Shown here piece by piece: positions 1 through 10,363 of a stretch of DNA of 64,000 bases. This DNA comes from Diplosphaera chodatii (Eukaryota > Chlorophyta > Trebouxiophyceae > Prasiolales > Stichococcaceae). The stretch lies in contig JAALGY010000014.1 in assembly GCA_032358165.1 (NCBI GenBank), positions 744,001 through 808,000 on the forward strand. The letters are read 5' to 3'. Made by a program: the position numbers and the translations under genes. The notes under the pieces were generated by a model. That model did no database searches and had not been told where the DNA came from. It saw nothing but the letters and a program-made list of their open reading frames with translations. The number at the start of each line of letters is the position of its first letter. Positions within the stretch are counted from its first letter, which is position 1.

Positions 1-32
1 GCCGGGACAGGACGGCGTGACAGCGCAGCGGC

Positions 33-1488
33 ATGGGTTGTGCCCTCAGTCGCGGTGCGCATGCATGCCGCACGGCACGGCTGCAAAACTTTGGATATGG
101 TTGCTGATACTGCCCTACAGTCATACAGCGGTATACGAACGCTGGCTCGCACGTGCCCGCAGGGGCAGAGCAGCCAGCAGGCGACCTGCGGGGCGTTGTG
201 CCGCAGAGTGAGAGTGCCAGCGGCACCCCGCGAGTCAAGCTCGTCCTGCTGGGTGACTCGGTAAGCACCGACATCTGCTGCCCTTTGGCATGCAACGCTC
301 GCCTTTGCAGCACGGCGTTAGCGACAAAAGCAACAGCAGCAGTACAATGCAGCCGCTGGCCCAGCTGCTGCCGTTTAAGCTGGGGTTCGAGCAGTGTGCT
401 TGGCTGGACGTCCTTGGGCGCACCGCACCACTGAAGCCCTTGTGTGCGGTGTTTTCCAGGGCGTCGGCAAGTCGTGCCTGGTGCTGCGGTATGTGCGGGG
501 CGCCTTCGACCCCAGCTCCAAGGTCACCATCGGCGCGGCCTTCATGTCGCACTCCACACGCGTCGCCAGCGGCGACACCGTGAAGTTTGAGATCTGGTGG
601 GTGCTCAGCAGCGTTTCTCAGCAGCACCTCCCTCCCTCATCGGGACCGCAATTTGAACAGGCAGCAGGCAGCACGTAAGTCAGCTGGCTGGATGCGGACT
701 GTGCAGGGACACAGCAGGGCAGGAGCGGTACAGGTCGCTGGCGCCGCTGTACTATCGCGGGGCGGCCGCAGCCGCAGTGGTCTACGACATCACATCCACC
801 GAGACCTTCACCAAGGCCAAGTACTGGGTGTCAGAGCTGCAGAAGAGCGCCTCAGGGGACATAGGTGAGTCGCTGAGGGCGCCACTCGCTGCGCTCAAGT
901 GCTCCTGGCTTGCACTGCTGGGCACGCTCCTCCCATATGCTCTTGAGGGTCGTTGATCCAGAGTGGATCAATAGCCTGCTGCAGGGCTCTGCGCCTGCAC
1001 CCAACAGCTGTCTGCGTCCAACAGGCACAACTTGCAGCAGGGCAGCTGCCGTCCTGCTGGGTTGCGCACCAGTGCAAAGGCTTCTGACTGCCGGTGCTGC
1101 TGTCGTGCAGTCATCGTGCTGGTGGGCAACAAGGCAGATCTGGAGAGCGAGCGGCAGGTCGCCACATCCGAAGCCCGGGAGTATGCAGACAGGTCAGCGC
1201 TCCTGCGGCGCCTATGCCACCCGAATGCTGCGTTGCATGCGTGGATAATGCGTGCTGAAGAGCCGGCGGCCCACCATGCAATGCGAGGAGCGCCCGCTGG
1301 ATGCGCTGCCTGACCTCAATGTGGCTCCACCGTGCAGCAACGGCATGCTGTTCGTGGAGTCGTCGGCCAAAACGGCGGAGGGCGTCGCAAAGATCTTCGA
1401 GGCGGTTGCCGAGAAGCTGCTGTCCCCCCAGCTGCCGCCCTCGTCCACCCCCGCCAGCGACTCCGACTCGGAGCCTGGACAGTCATAG
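33..1488 (+). CDS. ARA6: ARA6-like (RABF1) Rab5-type small GTPase, complete, 6 exons
   Basis: Exons 33-54, 163-260, 460-596, 707-864, 1111-1192 and 1338-1488 join in phase to 215 codons plus stop. All Rab motifs are visible: GDSGVGKSC P-loop (residues 38-46), DTAGQE (87-92), NKAD (145-148) and ESSAK (173-177). Two features identify the plant-specific ARA6 branch rather than an ordinary Rab5. The protein starts MGC, the N-myristoylation/palmitoylation signal of ARA6, encoded on a 22-base first exon. The C-terminus (ending EPGQS) has no prenylatable cysteine. ARA6 proteins act in endosome-to-plasma-membrane or vacuole traffic in plants (family knowledge). The start is supported because the MGC exon joins exon 2 in perfect phase. 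A TGTAA, the usual green-algal poly(A) signal, lies at 1862-1866. The next gene converges from the other strand. Confidence 0.9.
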
Positions 1489-2332
1489 GGGCGGCGTTCA
1501 GGCATGGCAGACGAGGATGTGCTGCAGCCAATATTCACTGTGCAGCATCAGGTCGCTGCAGCCGCCCTCATACCGACACAGTGTACCGCATCTGAGTGTC
1601 AACCGGCTTCAGTTGCACGTCTCATGCATACGCTGCTTGAGACTGCTCTCTGCCAACGGTGGCTGCTAGCACCACTCCACGAACAGGCGTCGCTGCCGGT
1701 GCTGCACCAATGTGGCTGCCATCGTGGCATGTACAAAGTTGGACTCGATGATACCACATGTAGCAAACTTTAGCTAGCTTAGTCTGTACCTGTACTTGGT
1801 TTCGTCAATCTGCACTACTGCACCTTGGGCGCTGCACAGTTTCCAATTGCTTCTTACACCATGTAATGTACGCTTGCTTGGGTGAGATGTGTCAGCGCCA
1901 ATGGGCATGGACGCACGCATGCTGACAACCCTCCTATGTCCGCGGTCATGTGTCCACCAACGCAAACTGCAACTTGACACTCAAAGGACGCGCTCGAAAG
2001 TCAATGCAAGACTTTCATGCGGCCGTCAGCAATGCTAGTCGTCACAGGAGCGGTGACAGTACAGAAAGGAACAAAAACGCTCCGGCCACAGCCCAAAGCC
2101 CACAGAGCAAGATGACAACTTGTCAAAGCAGTGGGAAAGTCTGGGTAGATGGAACACCCATCAAACCGCTCAATTGGCCCTCGCCCAGTTCAAATGAAAG
2201 CTGAGCGTGGTCGGTCGCATGCATCAACTATGCAACTGATTGGTAGTGATCACAGTGCTGTTCCGGGCTCTGCTGGCGGATGCGCTGCATGCCTGGCGTC
2301 ACGGCGGTTGACTGCTTGCTAATGTCACCGGC
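1489..2332. other. Convergent intergenic region, no gene seen
   Basis: This spacer lies between the 3' ends of the ARA6-like gene (+) and the DUF900 hydrolase (-). It holds 3' untranslated sequence of both. A TGTAA signal sits at 1862-1866 on the plus strand and its complement at 1854-1858 for the minus-strand gene. Open frames inside are short and have no splice partners. Confidence 0.6.
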
Positions 2333-5300
2333 TCACTGCTGGATCTTGTACAGTGGCCCATCAAATGAGATGAAGGGGCGCGGGTTGCCTTTAGGCGCCT
2401 CCATCAGCCTTGCAACATTCTGCTGCCTGTAGGTCTGCAGCCGGCGCGCTGTGACAGGCGTGTCCATCGCTGCCACTATCTCCGCACGCACCGACTCACT
2501 CTTCACAAAGTACCTGCGAAGCCAACACATCATACTTCAGCGCTGCAATACACTGGTTGCATCACGACTGTGCAGCTAGAGCCACCATGGTATTTAACAG
2601 TGCAACAACTGAACCAGTGCAACAATTGACTGCAATCACTCAGTGACGACAATGGATGGAGGAGCGGACCCATGGCCGTTTCCATTCGCCGCAATGTCTT
2701 TCTCTGAAGCAATGCTGCAGTCGATGACGTCCAAGTGGGACACCTTGACAACCCTGCGGCACAGCACGATGCATCGGTTTGTCTACGACTCTGCTGCAGC
2801 CGTGGACACGTGCAGGGTTGGACACGTGCGAAGCAGCTGAGAGCTGGTTTAGAATATAGAGCAACGGCGGTGCATTCCTGGGCATTTCACAGGGCATTAC
2901 ATGCAGGCACACTGGCGGCGGTTACAGCAGCACTGCATCTGACAGCAGGAGACGCACGTGCCGCCGTGGTTGAAGAGCCCTCCGATTGCGTTGCGGACCT
3001 TCCCCACCTGGATGAAGGCAGCCTTTAGCAGCCCGTCAATCCCGTCGTCCACACCTGCATGGCACACAGCTTGCGTTCGACCACACGAACCTGGAAGGAC
3101 CCCATGAAACGAACAACAGGTGCCAGCACAGATCAACCCACATGCCCACCACTCCACTGCATGTCGCAGTCACGGACATGTGAGGCACAGTGGGACATCA
3201 CGGTGTCCGCCTGACCTGGCACCGAGACATGCTCACCTTCGAACAGCAGACCTACGCGTCGCTCCTTGCCATTTGCTTCAGCCGGTCTGTCGTGGACAAG
3301 GTAGCTGCAGGGCAATGGCTGGTGTAACAAACTGGGGTGTTAGGTGGTGAGATGGTAAAGTACTGTCATCCAAGCTCACGCACGTGCCCACCTCACAATG
3401 AGCGGGATGTCATGCGATGAAGCCAACACAATCGTCCTGCACAAGAAGTTGTGAGACAGTTGCGCCTTTGCTGGATCATCGATTACGAGATGTTCTGCGG
3501 CTAGACGAAACACAAGGACTGCTGCATAGGCATGTTGCGCTCCTTGCAAGGTCAACACATGCACACCTGGCGGTGTCGCCAAGCAGTGACATGACCGGCT
3601 GCATCGTGTGCGAGTAGGTACTGGCATCAATGTCTGCGGACGTATTGATGATCTGCAGGACCATGCAGCTCAGCACTGTTATGTGGACGCGGCGAGTTCA
3701 AGGTCACTGTACATACAGGATCAGTTGCCAGGCCGGCATCGGGTGCACAGACAAAGCATGTGCTGTGCCTTGATTGCAGGCAGCATGAGCAACTGCATGC
3801 TGGTCATATACACTGCTTGGACCCGACAGCATGTCCATGCTCACCAGCATCGGCGCATCGGCAGTGTTCAGCTGCAGGGCCGCCTTCTCGCTGTCGTAGA
3901 CCTTGCCAAGCGCAGAGGTCGTGGGACGGTTGCCCATGGAGTGCGCCAAGATGATCAACTGCCAGTGCTTGCCATTGTCCTGGTGCCACATCAGCCGGTA
4001 TTGTTTCTCGCGCAGGGCTTCAATATCATGACCATTGCGGCATGCTTGGCCTCCTCGGCATGAACATGGCAGCTGACGCTACAGCAGGCTTGCCGGAACC
4101 ATCAGCCAGTGTCACGTGAGTGCATGCATGCAGCATGGGGGCTCACCAGCTTGATGTGCAGGAGGCGGCGGATCAGGGTGGCCAGGTGGTCCGACAGGCC
4201 GCCGCACTCCGCCATGAACTCCTCGCGGGGGTAGCTCAGCGTGCGGCCCGCCGAGTCCCAGGTGAACGACACGACTGCCTGGTGTTGCACACGAGCAGAC
4301 AGATCAGACGAGCGCGAGCACCTGAGACTCCATGCTATCGTGTGCGGTAGGGTCAGTGCGATGCCCTAGTGGCAGCCGCATCATGACCCCCGTATGCGTG
4401 GTGGGGCCTCCTCCATACCGTTCTGACTACAACAGCAACGCCACCCGTGAGGCATCGCTGCAAGCCTCACCTGAACGCCAAGGCCGCCAGACGGTCCCGG
4501 AGGCTGCAGCAGCCGATCTGCAGTGTCGTTGGCCTCCGCCGGCAGCGTGTTGTACCCTGCATGGCGTACGCATCACGACGAAGGTGTTACAGCTTTGAGA
4601 CAGTTGCTCCGTGTGAATGTCTTTGTTTCAAGGTCTGCAAAGGGTATCCCAAGCTGGTGCGAGAGGATGGCGCCACAGCGAGTCGTGTCATGCAGCTGCG
4701 CACCGTGCACAAATAGGACCAGCCTGGCGGCGCTAGGTCCAGAGTGCTGCTGCAAGTCAGCCTTGATGCTGGCGGCCCACTCTGCATATCATGGCGCACT
4801 CATTGTGTGAGACGTGCGCACCTCTGAACGCCTGCCTTTACATTATGCATGGTGTGCCGGCGTTGCAGTGCAGCTGGGTCGGATCTAGCATCATCTAAAA
4901 ACCTTTGAGATGCAAGGATACTGATCTGGATCGAACAGACATCCTACCATCGTACGGCATCGGAGGCGACACGTCTGGCTTGGCAGCGGCTTGAGCTCCT
5001 GCCGCATTGGGCGGGAACTGCCACTTAGTGTGCTTCAGCTCGGACTCATATGTCACGACCGGCGGCTTGCCGTCGAACCCTTTGTCATCGTAAGTCAGAA
5101 CATTGGCCGCTGCAGAGTGAACGGTGCCGGCTTTCGGTCGTGTTGCAGCCGGCGCCGGGTATGGTGAGCCATCATCAGCCACCTTCAGTAGCCTCGCAGC
5201 CTGCAGCAGGCAGCACGTTGAGAACGTCTCATCTCCGTGAATCAAGCCACGTCAGCTCCGACTCATATCACCCACAGCGCTTGCCTGCGCTCGCCAACTG

Positions 5301-5477
5301 CACATGTGCATGCATCAGAGCTCGAGAACTCACATCAGCATCATTGGGCAGCTGCAGCTGCACATCAGGCTGCCCATCGGAAGCTTGGACCACTGCCTGC
5401 GCCTTGCCGAGCTTGATTGACTTGTCCGGGTTGGCCTTGATTGCGTTGTAAAAAGCCTCCGCTCCTGTTGCCGCCAT
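2333..5477 (-). CDS. DUF900-type alpha/beta hydrolase, complete, 12 exons
   Basis: Exons in minus-strand order: 5334-5477, 4948-5200, 4704-4781, 4471-4556, 4147-4278, 3902-3979, 3567-3652, 3392-3436, 3237-3304, 2958-3054, 2670-2753 and 2333-2513. They join in phase to 443 aa. The chain reproduces the order of conserved blocks of the DUF900 family: FVHGYNT (156-162), FTWDSAG, nucleophile elbow AHSMGN (serine 245), NTSADID (acid around 264-266), a tIVLASSHD strand and GHGYF (histidine 383). A catalytic triad is therefore visible, although the substrate is unknown. The first 130 residues are a lineage-specific N-terminal extension with no recognised domain. The splice at 2670/2513 was chosen because it restores GHGYF. 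The gene is head-to-head with another alpha/beta hydrolase across a 650-bp spacer. Confidence 0.82.
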
Positions 5478-6126
5478 TGCAGCAATGATGAAATTTGACA
5501 AGAAATGCAGACGCTGGCAGATTCTGGCGCGCCTTGAACACAAAACGAAAGTGTGAACTGCAACGGATGAATGTCTACGATGTGCACTGGCCGGCCAGGT
5601 CGATCTGGGACCACCCTCTGATCACCTGATCTCGGGACACAACGCCATGTACGGCTCAGGTGCCAGCTGGACGTACTGTGCCGGCCGCCCTGTAGACATC
5701 CCACTCGCAGAGTACAAGTCCCGGCAGTCCGTTTGCTTGCAGAATGCACATGCATGGCGTTAGGACTTCGCGTCTGGTGTGTGCCCGAGTGAGCTGGGAC
5801 TCTGTCGAGCATTCAATACCCTTCTGGTCATTTGAGCTGTGCAGCTGATCTCAGCTGATGTGCAGGCAATGCTGGCATGCGAGATGGTCTGTGGGCTTGC
5901 TGCATCATATGAACACGATACCATGAACTTGATATAGCAGGCTCTGCCAGACTGTCCCATGGGAACGTCCTATTCGCAGGTGAGCGTGTGACACATTACA
6001 TGTGCACCTGGATGATCTCATCAGGATGCGCCGGGCCCGGCTGCTGCATGTCAAAACCATGTAGCTGTGTGCAATGTGGTGGATGGCGGCCTTCAGGGCG
6101 GAAAGAAGTTGACGGCGCAGCCGTCG
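5478..6126. promoter_or_regulatory. Divergent spacer, presumed bidirectional promoter
   Basis: This spacer separates the two divergently transcribed hydrolase genes. No convincing TATA box or conserved element was recognised. Its role as a promoter region is inferred from gene orientation only. Confidence 0.4.
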
Positions 6127-8133
6127 ATGACCCTGGGCACAGCACCGCCAGATCTGGCTACCGCAGCACGCGTGCTGGCTGATCAGACGCAGTTCATCAC
6201 GACATCAGATGGCGTGCAGCTGGTGCGATATTTCCTGATGTTCTAGCGCTCAGCGATGGTTGCACAGGCCTCTGCATGGGCGGGCGTCACCTGGCTTTCC
6301 CTGTGGCGCAGGCGTATGATGTATTTGGCAAGGCGGGGCCAGCGGTGGTGCTGATCCACGGGTGGTCGGGCTCGCGGCACTACTTCGAGCGCAACGCTCA
6401 GGTGCTGCCCAGCTGCAAGGGCTGACACCTTGCAAGCTGCAGGACGTCTGGGTCATTGTGCATGGACTGTGCCAGTTGCATGCTGACCAGCAGCATGCTG
6501 CCTGTCCAGGCACTCGCACGCAGCTGCAGGGTGTACTGCCCGGATTTACGGTTCCACGGCGACAGCGGGCGGCCCACATATGTGCGCTGTCACCAGCGTG
6601 CACGAGGAATCTCCGCCTGCTGCTGTTTTTGAAGCGAGAGCGCACAACATCAGCAGTCACTGGAACTGTTGATGAAGTGGTGAGGGCATGCCATTGCAGG
6701 GCCACCATGTGGCGCGTCTGGCAGCAGACTTACGGGACTTCCTGGTCGCTCACGACCTGCAGGTGCAATTTGCACGCATGTTTGCCTATGAGAACTGTGC
6801 ATGAGCGATACTTCGGTGAAAAGAATGGGAGATGTGAGCTTTTCCGCCGTCATGCCGATGAACCTATGCACAGTCTGCATGAAGAGACCGAGTACGTCCA
6901 TGTGCTGCCACAGCTGGCGACGCTGGTGGGGTGCTCCATGGGCGCCTCTGTGATCTGGGCGCACATGGAGCTGTTTGGCGATGCGCGCATCGGCAAATGC
7001 GTCTTTGTGGACCAGGTGCCGCTTCAGGTACGACAAAACCTGCATTTGCTGTGGACCCAACAAAGTCTCGCCCTCTGAGATCGCCGCAAACCATGTAGCA
7101 GCTGATAATGTGGAAGGTGCTGATACCCCTTGGGTGCAAAGTGCAGGACCGCGCGGAGGACTGGTCGCTCGGCTCGCGCGGCTGCTATGATGCGGTGTCG
7201 CTGACGCGGCTGCAGATGCAGCTGCGGTACGACTTCGGGGGCGTCGCTCAGGTGGCCACTGTGTTCAATCTACTGCTGTGCAGGCTGGAGGCTCGCTAAA
7301 CACGGCAGTGATGCTGCTAGCTGCCCTGCACTTTGCAGTGCTGAGCAGCTGCCAAGCAAGCCCCTGGTGCCTCCGAGCACCGCACCAACAAGCACCTGCT
7401 GTGATGAAGGGGAACCTGGAGGGGTGCGTCAGCAAGCAGCTGGGTGAAGACGCGGGGACGGTGCTGGTGCGCGAGACTCTCAAGGCGGACCCCGAGGCGC
7501 TGGCCAAGCTCATGGCCGACCACACACGGGTACAGGAAAACTGCAGTGTAAGGTGCACATCTGTTGGCCAGTCTGTAGCATGACGTATGAGGCATGATGT
7601 CGTACTTCTAGTGGACAACCACCTGGGCTGACAGCTGCAGTCCCACGGCAGCTATGGCCGCAGTGGACTGTGCGACACCTTCTCTACCCCCCAGAGTATG
7701 CCCCTGACTAGCTCTGCTTCTTCTGCTGCAGCTCGACTGGCGGCCGCTGCTGCCGCACATACGTGTGCCGTGCCTGAACCTCATCGGGGAGCTGTCGGGC
7801 GTCTTCCCAGAGGCCGGCTGCCGTGCTGTCAGCGACCTCATCCCAGACTGCCATACGGTGCGTGGCTTCAAGCTGGTTGCTGCAACATCAGGAGTCTGGC
7901 TGCTGCGGCCCGGCTGAGGGCTCCGGTTGCCCCCAATATACTATGAATGACTTACAAAAGGCCAACATGTGGTGTGTCATATCCTAGCAGCCACTCTGCC
8001 ATTTTGCTTGCAGGTGGTGTTCGAGGGCTGCAACCACTGGCTGTACCTTGAGGAGCCGGCCGCCTTCAATCGGCTGGTGCGGGACTTCGTGCTGCACGGG
8101 CTGCCGGCGGTGTCCAAACTCGACCGGGTCTGA
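6127..8133 (+). CDS. Alpha/beta hydrolase fold protein, complete, 9 exons
   Basis: Exons 6127-6222, 6312-6401, 6510-6581, 6700-6762, 6914-7027, 7147-7251, 7410-7529, 7732-7857 and 8014-8133 join to 301 aa. The core fold is plain: oxyanion-hole HGW (48-50), DLRFHGDSG (74-82), GHHVARLAADL, nucleophile elbow GCSMG (serine 115) and the histidine loop GCNHWLYLEEP (histidine 270). The acid may be in IGELSGVFPE (238-247), where the usual aspartate position is not obvious. These motifs fit the large esterase/lipase/epoxide-hydrolase group, and no substrate can be assigned. No signal peptide or transmembrane segment is seen. Start at 6127 is the first ATG that keeps the frame, since upstream in-frame ATGs meet stops. 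The exon-7 acceptor (ATGAAG) is atypical and is the least certain junction. Confidence 0.82.
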
Positions 8134-8832
8134 TGAAGTGACTGAGCGTACGGTGTGTGTATGTAGTTTGGCCGTTTGCAAGAGCAGCAGGCTTCGGAAC
8201 TGTCGTGATGTGGGAATGGAAACTCACGCAGACTAACCGCATGTCACATTGACATCAACACTGCTACTGATGGCTTATCGACCATGTTGTGCTGAACCAT
8301 GACGGGCGCTGATCACTGCATGGTTGGCTGAACATGCGCTGACAAGCAGGTTGTTGACATCTTCCTTCTGTAGCAAGAATTGCGTCCTGCGTGATCTGCT
8401 GCACAGTTGTGTGCAGCTTGGATGTCACCATATCTCAGCAATTTGGTAGTAAGACACCTCCGCCACTTCAGCAAACGGCGGCAGCACCTTGTCAGCAGCA
8501 ACCCGACGCGACAACACGCGGTCACAACTTTGTCCACAAGATCAGCCACACCTCAGATCATGACCAATCCAGCTGAAACCAGGTCCCTACCATGATGCTG
8601 GTGCTAGCATCGGCTGTGCCGATCGGCCGACAACACGGGCAGCAAATCTCCACAGGGACACGGGTGATTGTGGCGAACCGCAGTGTTGGCATCCGTCTAT
8701 TGCTGCACGGTCATCCCGGCAGGCATGCTTGCTGCTCCTTTACCGCGTCATGCCGATTCGATGCCCTGTTGCTATATCCCGTGCTGTGGTTAGCGCTGGT
8801 CGAATGGCGAGTGCGGTGCCAAGCACAGCATC
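8134..8832. other. Intergenic, no gene seen
   Basis: This is 3' flank of the hydrolase and 5' flank of the membrane-protein gene. Only short unsupported frames are present, with no repeats and no RNA gene recognised. Confidence 0.5.
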
Positions 8833-9984
8833 ATGGCAATCTCAAAATCGATGGTAGTCGAATCTCCTCCTAACTCCGGCCTGCATTCATGCGGCACGCA
8901 TGCAAGGCCAATACATCAATCATGCTGCAGGGCGCCCAGCTATGTGGTGCGCTGTGCACATGAGGGCGGCGGTTACGACCATCGGGGCGGATCTGCTGGC
9001 GGCGGCGGCAGCGGCGACTTTAAGCCACCTGGCAGTAGTGACAGCAAGCGCCATGGCGGCTTGCTGCGCCAGGGCGGTGCTCTGATCCGCAGGTGCTGCC
9101 GTCGTGTGCTCCATGAGCTATTAAAGGCAGCATGTTGATAGTGCTATCATATGCCAGTCTCTTGGCTTGCACCCCGATTGGGCAATTGTTACTTTCGGTT
9201 TGCAGGCGGGTCTGAACCGTCAATCTTGGTTGGGCATTTCTCAACTTCACCGCATGGTGCACATGCTGCAGGCTCAATGACACGCTTGGCGTGCGGCCAT
9301 TCCGCGATCTCAACCAGATTCGCAACATCAAAGAGGTCTGGTACCACTGTGTCGGATCCCATTGATTACTACAGACCGTATCAGATGGGCTTCCTCACAG
9401 ATGTATGTGATCATCATGTTTTGATGCCTGCATGCTGAGTGCCATCATGTGAGAAGCTGCCATTGGGCGCTAGGCAAGTAGAAGCACAGGAGTACGCATA
9501 TCTGTCCTGTTTGTAACAGTTCACGTTCCGTCTTGCAGCGCGAGATAGGTGGCCGGCTGTGGCTGCTGCTGCTCACATTCTACGGCATCTACTACGGAGC
9601 ATACCTGTACCTGGTCTACAAGATCCTGCAGTCGCTGCCCGGTATTCTCGATCTGCAATTGTTTCCCAGTGTGCAGATCTGCCTGAAGCAACCTGATTGT
9701 CTCCGCCACTGTCCTGCTCCTTGTGTGACACGTCTTGCAGAGGACAGCAGGCAAGCGCTGCGCAGCATGACGCATACAGTGGCAGTACCGCCAACAGTGC
9801 CCAGCCAGGAGTGCTTGCTTGTGGTGCAGGCGTCATGCCGGCGCTGGAGCAGGCGGACGACAAGACGGGCTGGCTGCTGGGCGCGCTGCTGGACGTGGGC
9901 CTGTGGCCCTGGCTGGCGGCGGCGCTGCTGCTGTACATCAAGGCGGGGGTGGGTCACAGGGAGGAAGGCTCTGAGGACGTCTGA
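8833..9984 (+). CDS. Small membrane protein, probably plastid-targeted, 4 exons, function unknown
   Basis: Exons 8833-9092, 9272-9335, 9539-9641 and 9830-9984 join in phase to 193 aa. The first ~45 residues start MAISKSMV and are rich in Ser, Ala, Cys and Arg with no acidic run, resembling a chloroplast transit peptide. A Gly/Ser/Asp-rich linker follows, then a basic-hydrophobic segment (RPFRDLNQIRNIKE). Two strong transmembrane stretches follow, one around LWLLLLTFYGIYYGAYLYLV and one around LDVGLWPWLAAALLLYI. The C-terminus (HREEGSEDV) is acidic. I do not recognise the family. The exon-2 donor at 9335 was chosen because it alone keeps the frame into the first helix. An open extension to 9402 exists in another frame. 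A TGTAA lies at 10256-10260. Confidence 0.6.
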
Positions 9985-10363
9985 TGATCGGCTTGGGTGG
10001 GACAACACGACGGGCCGAGAGACAGGCCGGAAGGCGAGGCCTGGCTGTTGTGACAGCTAAGCAGAGTCGAGAACAGGGAGCTCATGTGACAAATGGCATG
10101 ACAGAGTTGTGTTCACGATCAGCGCTGGGCTGGTAGTTTCACACTGGTTGTGCGTAGCCTACAACAAGTGCGTGGCTCAATTCCTCAATATGCATCATGC
10201 ATCAGGTTGCAGGTCCAACTTCCTCACACGTGTGCATCAAGCAAGTCGATCCACATGTAAATAGCAATATGGTACAGATCCGTCTCGGATACATCCTCAA
10301 ATGATCCCAGTCCCTCAACACACAATTCTCAAACCACAGCAATGACAGTAGGCAGTGGGCTTT
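9985..10363. other. Convergent 3' spacer
   Basis: This is 3' untranslated sequence between the membrane-protein gene (+) and the SET gene (-). It contains a plus-strand TGTAA at 10256-10260. Nothing else was recognised. Confidence 0.5.

Noticed and set aside
2513..2670. Loss of the catalytic histidine in the DUF900 hydrolase
   Set aside because: The first donor I chose gave TEYF. Using CATGG|GTCCGC instead yields the conserved GHGYF with correct phase.
9272..9402. Apparent frameshift between NIKEVWY and DPIDYYRPYQMG
   Set aside because: Ending exon 2 at 9335 (AAAGAG|GTCTGG) restores phase with the next exon and gives a total divisible by three, so no frameshift is needed.
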